Source of the DNA: Desulfobacterales bacterium
GTDB lineage: Bacteria; Desulfobacterota; Desulfobacteria; Desulfobacterales; RPRI01
Direction of reading: 5' to 3'
DNA: 12,319 bases
Assembly (NCBI GenBank): GCA_030689795.1
Contig: JAUYEO010000161.1
Location: 1-12,319 of the forward strand
The position numbers were made by a program, and so were the translations under genes. The notes beneath the pieces are model-generated. The model did no database searches and had not been told where the DNA came from. It saw nothing but the letters and a program-made list of their open reading frames with translations. The stretch's first letter is position 1. Every line of letters starts with the position of its first letter. Shown one piece after another: positions 1 through 7,057 of this stretch.

Positions 1-1
1 G

Positions 2-1573
2 AAAAACGACAACACCTGGGGGTGGACTGATGACTATGTTCAACAACTTGCGGCTAAGTTGCCTCGCCGAGGAATCCGGATTCCTCTCTTCCATCTTGCC
101 GTGTGGCTATATAAGGATCGAGCATGGGAAGATGAGATTCGCCGGGCAGACATCATCGGGCAGATCATCGCCGAATATGGGCTGACTCAAGAGGAACTTA
201 ACAATCTCTTTCAGATTGACGTTGTTTCTGATCTCACCGAAGGGCAAGCGTTTCAGAAGTTACCTGTCAAATGGCACCAAATCTTAGCAGCATTCTCGCA
301 GCCGAAAGACGTGCCGGCGGAAGCCAGTGGAATTCTAACTTACCTTGAAACGGAGGCGATTGGGCCAGTTCCGCGACTTGTCTTTCAGCCGGCAAAGAGG
401 ATCAATCTGATTACGGGGGATAACGGACTCGGAAAAACGTTTTTGTTGGATTTATCTTGGTGGGCTCTCACGCAGGATTGGGCAGAGCGGCCAGCTACGC
501 CATTTCACATATCTCCATCAAGACCGCCACTCATCAAGTTTGCGGTAGGAGGTCCTGGGGAATCGAGGCCGACCAGAGCCTCTTACTCCTACAGCACGGG
601 GAATTGGGAAATAAAGGAGCCGAGGACGGCGCTCTCTGGCTTAGTTGTTTATGCTCGAGTGGATGGTTCGTTTGCTGTTTGGGACCCCGCAAACCCCATG
701 CTTGCTGGCACGGCTAAGGCCTCTTGGCGCGGACTTAAATTCACTCGCGAGGAAATCTGGGACGGCAAAAAAAGCCAAATCGAGGGACTGATTAGCGACT
801 GGACTAAGTGGCAGCTTCGCCCGGACCGATATCCCGCCTTTTCCACCTTACAAGCGGTTCTGCGCAGAGTATCGCCTCCAGATTTAGGGCCAATGACCAT
901 CGGAGAACTCGTCCGTATTCCAGGAGGAGACAATCGTGAGATTCCGACACTTGTCCATCCTTATGACAGCGTTCCGATTTTCTTTGAATCGGCCGGTATA
1001 AAGCGGATCATTACACTCGCCTACCTTTTAGTTTGGGCTTGGGAGGAACACAAGGTGCAGGCCAAGCAACAAGGCAGACCCGAGGAACGACAGATGGTTG
1101 TGCTCATTGATGAGGCAGAGGCGCATCTCCACCCAAAATGGCAGCGGGTAATACTTCCGGCGTTGCTCGGGGTCGCGCAGGATCTCCACGCTGAGATGGC
1201 CGTACAGTGGATCATCGCCAGCCACTCGCCGCTGGTGTTGGCTTCCGGCGAATCAATATGGGATACGCAGAATGACCGCCTATTCCATATCGACATGAGT
1301 ACGGACGGCAAAGTTTTTTTCAAAGACCTGGAGTTCGAAAAACGCGGTACGATTGACTCTTGGTTGTCATCCGATATCTTCGAGATTCAGCAGCCCGGAT
1401 CATCGGAAAGGGAGTCTGCCATTAAAGAAGCCCTTCGTCTTCAACAGATGTCAAATCCCACAAAGGCCGGGGTTCAGGCAGCAACAACTCGGCTAAGAGA
1501 GCATCTTTCCGCGGAAGATCCGTTTTGGGTCAGATGGATATTCTTTGCCGAATCATTTGGGGTGAAGCCTTGA
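2..1573 (+). CDS. AAA family ATPase of a Septu-like defence pair (5' end outside window)
   Basis: The frame is open from the left edge without a stop, and the residues before the first internal TTG (position 59) read as ordinary protein, so the true start is probably just outside the window. Base 1 is a g, compatible with the last base of an ATG. Counting from the TTG at 59, the Walker A motif GDNGLGKT is at about residues 120-127. Walker B with the ABC-type signature LIDEAEAHLHP is near 348-358, and an H-loop WIIASHSPLV near 384-393. This is the layout of OLD/RecF-like ABC ATPases with a long insertion between Walker A and B. The first 100 residues or so form a helical region before the ATPase core. 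The stop overlaps the start of the HNH nuclease gene, so the two are co-translated. By analogy with PtuA the ATPase would sense invasion and control the nuclease; this role is inferred. No transmembrane segment is visible. Confidence 0.88.
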   Translation, partial: KNDNTWGWTDDYVQQLAAKLPRRGIRIPLFHLAVWLYKDRAWEDEIRRADIIGQIIAEYGLTQEELNNLFQIDVVSDLTEGQAFQKLPVKWHQILAAFSQPKDVPAEASGILTYLETEAIGPVPRLVFQPAKRINLITGDNGLGKTFLLDLSWWALTQDWAERPATPFHISPSRPPLIKFAVGGPGESRPTRASYSYSTGNWEIKEPRTALSGLVVYARVDGSFAVWDPANPMLAGTAKASWRGLKFTREEIWDGKKSQIEGLISDWTKWQLRPDRYPAFSTLQAVLRRVSPPDLGPMTIGELVRIPGGDNREIPTLVHPYDSVPIFFESAGIKRIITLAYLLVWAWEEHKVQAKQQGRPEERQMVVLIDEAEAHLHPKWQRVILPALLGVAQDLHAEMAVQWIIASHSPLVLASGESIWDTQNDRLFHIDMSTDGKVFFKDLEFEKRGTIDSWLSSDIFEIQQPGSSERESAIKEALRLQQMSNPTKAGVQAATTRLREHLSAEDPFWVRWIFFAESFGVKP

Positions 1574-2220
1574 TACCGGTAACTCCAGTGGCTGAGCCCG
1601 CTGACTTTGACCAGAAAGTGCGAGTTCCGGGTACAGCGTTTCTTAGGACGACGCCAACTCCAAACGGCCCTCAATGGAAACGCAAGGATTATTGGCGTAG
1701 AGCGCTTGGGGATCTTTTCGGCGCCTACGGCGGAATCTGTGCATACTGTGCTTCGTGGACTAAACGCGCAACAAAGACCTCGACCCCGCAAGATAGTTCA
1801 ATCGATCATTTCGTTCCCAAGTCGGCAGTGCCTACACAAGCATATGAATGGGACAATTTTAGACTATGCCGTAGTCGCCTAAATATGCGTAAGGACAGTA
1901 ACCGCGACGTTCTCGACCCGTTCAGTCTCGCACCAGGGTGGTTCACCCTCGATTTTCGTACATTCTTCTTGGTGCCGAAAACAAACCTACATGCTTTTGA
2001 CCGTAAGCGTGTTAAGGATACAATTGATCGTTTGCAACTCAATGACGACAACGACTATGTGAACGAGCGAATTGGGGCAATTCGTGAATACTGCTTAGGC
2101 AAAGCAACCTTTGCGCAGCTATTCAACCATTATCCTTTTATCGCTGCCGAAATGCGAGCTCAAAACTTTGACACCACCTTTCTGCCCCGTATGAGAGTTT
2201 TCTTTGCGGCACACCCTTGA
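1570..2220 (+). CDS. HNH endonuclease, PtuB-like partner of the AAA ATPase
   Basis: A 216-residue protein if translation starts at TTG 1570, which shares bases with the TGA stop of the ATPase and has ggggtgaa just upstream. I prefer this to ATG 1525 because the N-terminus beginning IPVTPVAEPADFD matches what I recall of this HNH family, while the preceding 15 codons lie inside the ATPase gene. The HNH core shows CAYC at residues 57-60, the catalytic-type IDHFVPKS at about 78-85 (D79, H80), YEWDNF at 92-97 and an Asn (N105) before MRK. The second zinc-binding Cys pair seen in many PtuB-like proteins appears incomplete: one Cys (C100) is visible in LCRSRLN. The protein should cut nucleic acid when its ATPase partner is triggered; this is known for the Septu family and inferred here. 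The first module ends with this gene, and the IS91 remnant follows within 100 bases. Confidence 0.88.
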   Translation: MIPVTPVAEPADFDQKVRVPGTAFLRTTPTPNGPQWKRKDYWRRALGDLFGAYGGICAYCASWTKRATKTSTPQDSSIDHFVPKSAVPTQAYEWDNFRLCRSRLNMRKDSNRDVLDPFSLAPGWFTLDFRTFFLVPKTNLHAFDRKRVKDTIDRLQLNDDNDYVNERIGAIREYCLGKATFAQLFNHYPFIAAEMRAQNFDTTFLPRMRVFFAAHP

Positions 2221-2306
2221 TCAATTCTCTCTGTAAGGAATGTATCGCTTGCCAGCAAGGAAGACAGAGGGGATCAACTTTTGACAAAGGAAAATGTAAA
2301 AAAACA

Positions 2307-2447
2307 TATACTTTTGTGCAAATCTACGACGATCATTTCTCCAGGCAATACGGATTCTGGCGTCCCTATGTCAAGCAGGTGATCTATCGCTATCTCGATT
2401 ACAGTGATCTGCATAATGGCTTTGCCCGTACGGAATGTTGTTTATAA
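2307..2447 (+). pseudogene. IS91-family transposase remnant (N-terminal zinc-binding region)
   Basis: The translation contains YDDHFSRQYGFWRPYVKQ followed by VIYRYLDYSDLHNGFARTEC. This is the conserved stretch just before the zinc-binding Cys cluster of IS91-type transposases, where the usual form is YLDCGDLxxGFARVxC. A stop (taa, 2445-2447) falls directly after the first Cys, and nothing resembling the catalytic Y1/Y2 HUH domain follows, so only about 45 of roughly 350-400 codons remain. The reading frame stays open back to 2217 but the upstream part does not look like the family. The identification rests on memory of the family motif. The fragment abuts the defence pair and may mark how it arrived. 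Confidence 0.6.
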
Positions 2448-2657
2448 ACGGTAATCCTCCCTGATATTACAAATTGAAAATCACTGATAGGTAGGTGTTG
2501 TCGAGCCGCAACTCCTAACATCATCCCTGCTTAACGTGCTACACGCACCTCAAGGCCAGAGTCCTTAACCTGATTATACTTGCTCCGTACAGTATCAAGT
2601 TCGTGCCACTTTATGGCAAGCCCCACATTGTTTTTTTAATTTCACTGTTCATTTTTG
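2448..2657. other. Intergenic stretch, no gene recognised
   Basis: No convincing gene is present between the transposase remnant and the YitT promoter. On the minus strand a 34-codon open reading (2531-2635, ending VKDSGLEVRVAR) reads like the tail of a protein but has no start, no ribosome-binding site and no family I recognise. No inverted ends or tandem repeats were seen. It is probably decayed DNA at an island boundary. Confidence 0.4.
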
Positions 2658-2686
2658 TTGCGAAACAGGGGGGCATCGTTTATATT
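2658..2686 (+). promoter_or_regulatory. Predicted sigma-70 type promoter for the YitT gene
   Basis: TTGCGA (2658-2663) and TATATT (2681-2686) are separated by 17 bases and lie about 60 bases before the ATG at 2748. The match is good but not perfect; no operator was identified. Confidence 0.45.
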
Positions 2687-2747
2687 TTTTATGGATTGAA
2701 AGCTTCACGCTGTTTCGGTTTACCGTGGACAAAACGAGGGAAGGAAT

Positions 2748-3668
2748 ATGAGCGATAAACTTACTACAAAAGAAAAGGAACTTTCCGGCAACAAACAGCC
2801 GGAAAGCCAGGGGCCTGGCCCGGAAACTGTCAAGCAGGTGATTTTAAACCTGTTGCTCATCGGCATCGGGAGCGCGCTCGTTGCTGTTGCAATAAACGGC
2901 ATCCTTATTCCACATCAGTTCGTAAGCGGCGGGCTGGTCGGTCTTGCTCTCGGTTTTCATTATATTTTCCCGTCAGTATCGGTGGGCTGGCTCTATTTAT
3001 TAATGAATATACCTCTTTTTGCCCTCGGATGGAAATTCGTGGGCCGGAGATTCTTTTATTACAGTGTGCCCGGAATGGTTATTTTTTCTGCTGCGGTTGC
3101 ATTTGTAAAGATTCCGCTGCCGGTTCAGGATAAGATACTGAGCGCGCTCTTTGCAGGGATAATTACCGGGATAGGTTCCGGAATAATATTGAAATCAAAG
3201 GGGTCGGCAGGAGGATCCGATATACTTTCCGTGATACTTCTCAACCGCTTTTCCGTTCGCGTTGGCAACACGATTCTTTCTTTTAATGTAATTGTTCTTG
3301 CCGCGGCATCTGTTTTGTTCTCGCTTGATTCTGCCCTTTACACACTGGTTTACATGTATGTTTCAACAAGGATAGTGGAGCTAGTTTTAACAGGGCTCAG
3401 CCAGAGAAAAGCCGTGATTATCATATCTCCGAAGTGGGAGGAGATATCCCGGAAAATTCTCGAAGAGATCGTGCGGGGAGTCACCTTCATCAAAGGGCAG
3501 GGCGCCTATTCGGGGCAGGATGAAAATATCCTGTATACGGTTGTCACATTCAGGGAACTTCCACGCGTAAAGGAGATAATCCGGGAAGCGGACCCCGGCG
3601 CCTTTGTTGTTGTGCATGAAACGCTTGAGGTTATGGGACATCGCATAGGCAATCAGCCCCACTGGTGA
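2748..3668 (+). CDS. YitT family membrane protein (DUF161 plus DUF2179)
   Basis: A 306-residue protein of the usual YitT length (about 280-300) with a slightly long hydrophilic N-terminus of about 27 residues. Five to six hydrophobic segments follow: around LNLLLIGIGSALVAVAING, the GLVGLALGFHYIF region, the WLYLLMNIPLFALGW segment, GMVIFSAAVAF, the LSALFAGIITGIGSGIIL segment and VIVLAAASVLFSL. The glycine motif GSAGGSDILS is typical of the family. The last 85 residues or so (from about 220) form the soluble DUF2179 domain with VTFIKGQGAYSG and a final VHETLEVMG. It should lie in the inner membrane; its transported substrate or role is not established for the family. The ATG is preceded by gagggaagga. 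The aminotransferase gene begins 46 bases later on the same strand, so the two may be co-transcribed. Confidence 0.92.
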   Translation: MSDKLTTKEKELSGNKQPESQGPGPETVKQVILNLLLIGIGSALVAVAINGILIPHQFVSGGLVGLALGFHYIFPSVSVGWLYLLMNIPLFALGWKFVGRRFFYYSVPGMVIFSAAVAFVKIPLPVQDKILSALFAGIITGIGSGIILKSKGSAGGSDILSVILLNRFSVRVGNTILSFNVIVLAAASVLFSLDSALYTLVYMYVSTRIVELVLTGLSQRKAVIIISPKWEEISRKILEEIVRGVTFIKGQGAYSGQDENILYTVVTFRELPRVKEIIREADPGAFVVVHETLEVMGHRIGNQPHW

Positions 3669-3714
3669 CGGGATTTTATACTTTTTACGAAGGCATCATC
3701 TTCGGAAGGATCAT

Positions 3715-4860
3715 ATGGCAGGCTTTTTTTCCAGACATGATTTTGCTCCAAACAGGATAGAACTGGAATTCAGGAAGGCTGAGAATAAAAAGGGCTTCAT
3801 AAATCTTGCCGGGAGCAATCCTACTAATGAGGGACTGATCTTTCCTCCCGGTATTTTAAAAAAGGCCGCGGAACCATACTGGAGCAAACGACAGTATAGT
3901 CCTGATCCGAAGGGTCTTTCTTCCGCAAGATCCGCAATATCCGGTTATTATGGAAGGCACGCGCCTTCCCTTCAAATCATGCCGGATGACATCTTTGTCA
4001 CAGCAAGCACAAGCGAATCTTACGGATTGCTTTTCGCCCTGCTTGCAGATCCAGGAGATAACCTGCTTGCCCCGAAAGTTAGCTATCCCCTCTTTGAGCA
4101 TCTTGCATCTATCCATCATGTCAAATTGCGCACTTACGATATGGATGAAGATGACGGATGGAGCATCATGGGAAACAGCCTGATTTCGGAAGCGGACGAA
4201 AGAACAAGGGGGATCATAATTGTCTCTCCGCACAACCCGACCGGCATGGTCGTAAAATGCGCTCTTCCGGCGCTTGACAGGCTATGTCTTCCGGTAATAT
4301 GCGACGAAGTATTTGCCGGATTTCCTTATGGAGTTTCAGATATTCCTCCGCTTGGAGCGCTGCACAGGAAACTGCCCGTTTTTCATTTGAACGGCATCTC
4401 GAAAATGTTCGGACTTCCCGATTTAAAATTAGGGTGGATTGCAATAAGCGGGACCGGTGTCAGGGACTATGAAAAAAGACTTGAGCTATTAAACGATACA
4501 TACCTCGGGGCAAATTATCTTGTCCAGTCGATGCTTCCTGCAATATTTGACGAAGGAACCGGTTTTGTCGAGCATATGCGCACACGGATTCGCGCAGGTA
4601 TCGACTGCGCACTTGATCTGCTTTCCGGAAACAGGCGCATTAAAGCATTCCGGCCTGACGGAGGGTATTATCTCTTCCCAAAGATAGATACCGGGGAAGA
4701 TGAAGAGGAGCTTGTCCTGCGTCTTTTAAAAAACTGCGGGGTGCTTGTGCACCCCGGGTATTATTATGACTGTAACCAAGGAACTCATATCATGACTTCC
4801 TGCCTTACGGAAATCGAAAAGCTCTCCGAAGGGCTGAAAAGGATCGTTAGTGTAATTTAA
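3715..4860 (+). CDS. Fold-type I pyridoxal-phosphate aminotransferase (class I/II)
   Basis: A 381-residue cytoplasmic enzyme of normal class I/II length. Visible family marks are YSPDPKGLSSARSAIS at 61-76 (cofactor and substrate loop), ASTSES at 97-102, SPHNPTG at 171-177 with the Asn that contacts the cofactor, CDEVF at 196-200 with the Asp that pairs with the pyridine nitrogen, and GISKMFGLPDLKLGW at 227-241, where K230 should form the Schiff base. The C-terminal part holds DGGYYLFP. The Arg that binds the substrate alpha-carboxylate in aspartate aminotransferases is not obvious in the final segment THIMTSCL, so the substrate cannot be named. Start chosen at the ATG at 3715 because of ggaagga a few bases before it. 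It follows the YitT gene closely and converges with the broken Old Yellow Enzyme gene. Confidence 0.92.
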   Translation: MAGFFSRHDFAPNRIELEFRKAENKKGFINLAGSNPTNEGLIFPPGILKKAAEPYWSKRQYSPDPKGLSSARSAISGYYGRHAPSLQIMPDDIFVTASTSESYGLLFALLADPGDNLLAPKVSYPLFEHLASIHHVKLRTYDMDEDDGWSIMGNSLISEADERTRGIIIVSPHNPTGMVVKCALPALDRLCLPVICDEVFAGFPYGVSDIPPLGALHRKLPVFHLNGISKMFGLPDLKLGWIAISGTGVRDYEKRLELLNDTYLGANYLVQSMLPAIFDEGTGFVEHMRTRIRAGIDCALDLLSGNRRIKAFRPDGGYYLFPKIDTGEDEEELVLRLLKNCGVLVHPGYYYDCNQGTHIMTSCLTEIEKLSEGLKRIVSVI

Positions 4861-5168
4861 GGCCGGCATGGGTAATGGGTTCTGCCGCCTGCTTCATGAA
4901 CGGCAGCAGTCATCTCCCGGAGCCCCGGAATTAAATCATCTCTGAAGACTCCTATCTGCCACGGGGATGCCTGACCGTCTGTCCGGACACAAGCATGGCT
5001 GCTGATTATAAGTCCCACGCCGCCTTTTGCGAGAGTTCTCATTGTTTCAATCAGTTTCGTGGTAACCGCGCCTTCGAGGGAAGCCATACCTTCCCAGGTT
5101 GCAGACCGGACGAAGCGGTTTTTCAGTTTCATGCCGTTTATTTGACTGCTTTCAAACAATTTGCTCAT
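4857..5168 (-). pseudogene. Old Yellow Enzyme family NADH:flavin oxidoreductase, N-terminal fragment
   Basis: The first 90 residues or so are clear Old Yellow Enzyme sequence: KLFESSQINGMKLKNRFVRS at the N-terminus, SATWEGMA, then LAKGGVGLIISSHACV and the GVFRDDLIPGL region up to AAVHEAGG. In intact members this continues with a QL-GR motif and a further 240-odd residues of flavin-binding barrel; here the frame becomes unrelated after EAGG and stops at 4857, touching the 3' end of the aminotransferase. The 5' end is well formed: ATG with gggag about seven bases upstream on the minus strand. The gene has therefore lost its 3' two thirds by deletion or rearrangement, and a truncated barrel should be non-functional. 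Confidence 0.82.
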
Positions 5169-5244
5169 GCTTTTCTCCCTGTGTGGTTGTTGACTGCATC
5201 TATCCGTAACGTTTTATCTCTCGGGTGAAAAAGCTATCACAGTT

Positions 5245-5485
5245 AAAGGTATGCGGCAAGGCAAAGGAGACTCAGAGGTCGATTTCGTCTTGGTCAAGGA
5301 CGGCAAGCCCCAGGCCTTTTCGAGGCCAAAGAAGGCGGGCGGGAGATCGCACCGGACATCCTGTATTTCGGCCGGATGTGAACCTTCCCTGCTATCAGAT
5401 CGTCCGCGATCTGGACAGAGCGGAAGCCTTCCCGGACAACTGCTTCCTCCTTCCCGCCGCTGCGTTCCTCATGCTGGCGGGGTAA
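5245..5485 (+). pseudogene. C-terminal remnant of an AAA/DUF4143 ATPase, two frameshifts
   Basis: Three frames must be joined to read the protein. The first gives GDSEVDFVLVKDGKPQAF, the second EAKEGGREIAPDILYFGRM, and the third NLPCYQIVRDLDRAEAFPDN followed by CFLLPAAAFLMLAG and a stop at 5483-5485. The EVDF and EAK elements are the D and E-x-K of the restriction-like fold at the C-terminus of DUF4143 ATPases. The breaks lie near 5318-5322 and 5378-5382. Nothing of the ATPase domain remains upstream. The last 18 codons are part of a repeat found again at 12031, so the tail has been copied together with the sequence after it. Confidence 0.72.
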
Positions 5486-5580
5486 AACGCACAGTGGACT
5501 GAAACCGGTAACTATCTCTTGTCTGGAAGCGTTGTTTTTCCCTTATGCGTGTTTCGGTATACGGTATGATTCTTTTGTAA
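5431..5580 (+). repeat. Dispersed TA-upstream repeat, copy A (ATPase-tail subtype)
   Basis: The copy comprises the last codons of a DUF4143 ATPase, a short spacer and the shared core GTGGACTGAAAccGGTAAC, then ctatctcttgtctggaagcg, a ggtatac motif and ttcttttgtaa. It aligns almost base for base with copy E at 12031-12181. The core and what follows are shared with copies B, C and D. The -35 position reads TTGTAA without a good -10, so this copy's promoter may be decayed; the next gene starts about 180 bases away, further than at the other copies. Confidence 0.75.
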
Positions 5581-5757
5581 TTTCTTCACAACCATGCTCC
5601 AGTTGATGCAGCCCCGTCAATCACTTTGACTTTTCGTATAAAATGTAATGACTTTTGATAAAGAATTTAACTATACGCGGTGTTCCCATGAAAGCTGGAC
5701 TCCTGTTCCCAGGATTGAGCGCCGATTCGAAGATTATAATTATACAGGAGGCCTAAA
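5581..5757. other. Spacer between repeat copy A and the MNT gene, nothing recognised
   Basis: No reading frame or inverted repeat of note. The only clear signals are TATAAT at 5735-5740, without a well-spaced -35 box, and the strong Shine-Dalgarno aggagg at 5746-5751 that serves the following gene. Confidence 0.4.
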
Positions 5758-6049
5758 ATGGATAAAAACCAGATAATTTCAATTCTCAGGGAATATAAAA
5801 ACAATTTCGCTGAAAAATACGGGATAATATCCATTGGTATTTTTGGCTCTGTCGCCAGGGTCCAGAGCAATGACGACAGCGATATTGATATCTGTATTAA
5901 AACGATTTCCCCTAATCCATTTTTTCTGGTGCACATAAAGGAGGATTATAGAGAAACGGGTAAACCGAAGGGTTGATATTGTGCGTATTGGCAAAAAAAT
6001 GAACCCGGCTCTGAAAAACAGGATCGAAAGAGATGGTGTTTATGTTTGA
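5758..6049 (+). pseudogene. MNT-type nucleotidyltransferase antitoxin, frameshifted
   Basis: The start ATG has a strong aggagg seven bases upstream. The first frame gives IGIFGSVARVQSNDDSDIDI, the GS...DxD signature of minimal nucleotidyltransferases, then reads into DYRETGKPKG and stops at 5974-5976. In the neighbouring frame the normal family ending is intact: RRVDIVRIGKKMNPALKNRI, then ERDGVYV and a TGA at 6047-6049. A single-base insertion or two-base deletion near 5945-5957 explains this. In functional modules the MNT protein adds AMP to and silences an adjacent HEPN toxin. No HEPN gene follows this one; the next gene lies on the other strand. It is an orphaned, probably dead antitoxin. 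Confidence 0.8.
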
Positions 6050-6069
6050 TAAAGTTTGAGTTGTAATAC

Positions 6070-6375
6070 TTAGACGTTTATCTCTATCCCTTCACGCCGG
6101 GCAACCTCAATGATTGTGCTTTCATCATCTGTTTTCCAACGCTTTAAGCCTACAGGGACAGGCTCTATGCGGTTGTCTGTTCGGGCAGCGGTTCTCCACA
6201 GCAAATTTATATCTTCCCGACCGTATTTATCATCATAGCGGGACGATACCACCAGCAAATCAATATCGCTCCATTGGTCTGTGCCCGGTTTTTGTGTACA
6301 TGAACCGAACAAAATGCCGTGCTGAACGGGAATCCCAAGGTTAATAAGTTCGGTCAGATATTTCTTAACCGACAT
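6070..6375 (-). CDS. MNT-domain nucleotidyltransferase (antitoxin of a HEPN/MNT module)
   Basis: A 101-residue cytoplasmic protein. HGILFGSCTQKPG and WSDIDLLVVS carry the GS...DxD metal-binding motif of the minimal nucleotidyltransferases, followed by YGREDINLLWRTAARTDNRI and a C-terminal IIEVARREGIEI. I start at the ATG at 6373-6375 rather than the in-frame ATG 21 bases earlier. Just before it, a different frame reads KELFEWLKNQL and ends in TAATG, which is the expected end of the upstream HEPN gene overlapping this start by one base. Members such as MntA AMPylate the HEPN toxin to neutralise it. Here the toxin gene is disrupted but this gene is open, consistent with the antitoxin outliving its toxin. 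Expression may have lost translational coupling. Confidence 0.85.
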   Translation of the reverse strand: MSVKKYLTELINLGIPVQHGILFGSCTQKPGTDQWSDIDLLVVSSRYDDKYGREDINLLWRTAARTDNRIEPVPVGLKRWKTDDESTIIEVARREGIEINV

Positions 6376-6423
6376 TATAATTGATTCTTCAACCATTCAA
6401 ATAATTCCTTTGTTCTTTGTTTT

Positions 6424-6476
6424 AGGAGCCGTTACGAAATAACTGTTACTTTCTGGACCATTTCGTTACGGCTCCT
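6424..6476. repeat. Palindromic element at the HEPN 3' end
   Basis: Two 17-base arms, aggagccgttacgaaat at 6424-6440 and its complement at 6460-6476, match at 16 of 17 positions around a 19-base loop. It supplies a stop codon (6466-6468) to the HEPN frame and shifts the last 12 codons out of frame. The flanking bases acaagaac (coding strand, near 6483-6490) and acaaagaac (near 6412-6420) may be a slightly altered target duplication. Confidence 0.7.
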
Positions 6477-6696
6477 TATGCCGTTCTTGTCCTTTAAATG
6501 GTACGGTTATTTTATTCCAACGGCTCAGCATATCGGCTTCTTTCCGGGATGGAGTTGCTCCCCACACCTCAGGGTAACGCCCTTCTATGTTAAAAGGATT
6601 CATCTCCGCCAGCAGATCTATTTGCTTTTGTTCAAAAATAATTCCTGATAATTCGGCCAATCTCACAAGGTTATGTAATCTCGGAGCAACATCATT

Positions 6697-6886
6697 GACG
6701 GTCTCGTAAAAAGTCATATGCGAACGGATTTGAGATTTTTGGGAAATAGATTTTAAAATTACTGAGCGTTAAAAATCACAAGCTGTTTGAGGGCGTTAGC
6801 CCGAGTTCTTGTGATTTAGCGAAGTGATTTAAAAATCCCCAAAAAACTCATTAAGTGAGCATATTTCGACTTTTTACGGATCCATC
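6697..6886. mobile_element. MITE-like insertion with inverted ends and target duplication
   Basis: The 190-bp element begins GACGGTCTCGTAAAAAGTC and the complement of its other end begins GATGGATCCGTAAAAAGTC, matching at 15 of 19 positions; the similarity continues into ATATGC. It is flanked by ATCATT at 6691-6696 and again at 6887-6892. Inside are further self-complementary parts: aatcacaag (6774-6782) with cttgtgatt (about 6808-6816) around ggcgttagcc. It has no coding capacity and would need a transposase in trans. It interrupts the HEPN gene. Confidence 0.8.
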
Positions 6887-7057
6887 ATCATTGGTACTAC
6901 GACAAATACGAGCCTTAAGAATTTTCTCCAGCGCCATATGGAGAAAGAAAAGTCCGTGACGGATTTTATCCGATTCAATGAGCTGTTTCGCAACCTCCCA
7001 GTCTTCTTCTGCTCCGTTTCGCCAGTATGAGATGTGTTTGACAATGTTTACCACGTG

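Larger units (their letters stand above)
6375..7054 (-). pseudogene. HEPN-domain toxin gene, split by a MITE and a palindromic element
   Basis: The 5' part (7054 down to 6893, GTG start with agga upstream) encodes HISYWRNGAEEDWEVAKQLI, then RHGLFFLHMALEKILKARIC and RSTND. The middle part (6690 to about 6480) encodes VAPRLHNLVRLAELSG and NPFNIEGRYPEVW. The end (6422 to 6375) encodes TKELFEWLKNQL and stops in TAATG, overlapping the MNT start. Between the first and second parts lies a 190-bp element whose removal with one copy of its 6-bp target duplication gives RSTNDVAPRLHN in one frame. Between second and third lies a palindrome of about 50 bp. As it stands the frame ends at the premature stops. 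Intact HEPN proteins of this type are ribonuclease toxins of about 130-150 residues; this one must be inactive unless the insertions are lost. Confidence 0.82.

Noticed and set aside
649..1323. Minus-strand readings inside the AAA ATPase gene
   Set aside because: They are antisense shadows of a gene with intact Walker motifs; no family resemblance or start signals.
2531..2635. Minus-strand 34-codon reading as a gene fragment
   Set aside because: It has no start, no ribosome-binding site and no family that I recognise; kept only as a note in the intergenic entry.
3669..3714. Terminator between the YitT and aminotransferase genes
   Set aside because: There is a five-base stem cgaag/cttcg but no T-run after it, and the position suits a short operon spacer.
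5225..5502. Two overlapping small genes on the plus strand
   Set aside because: They are pieces of one frameshifted DUF4143 tail; joining three frames gives a continuous family match.
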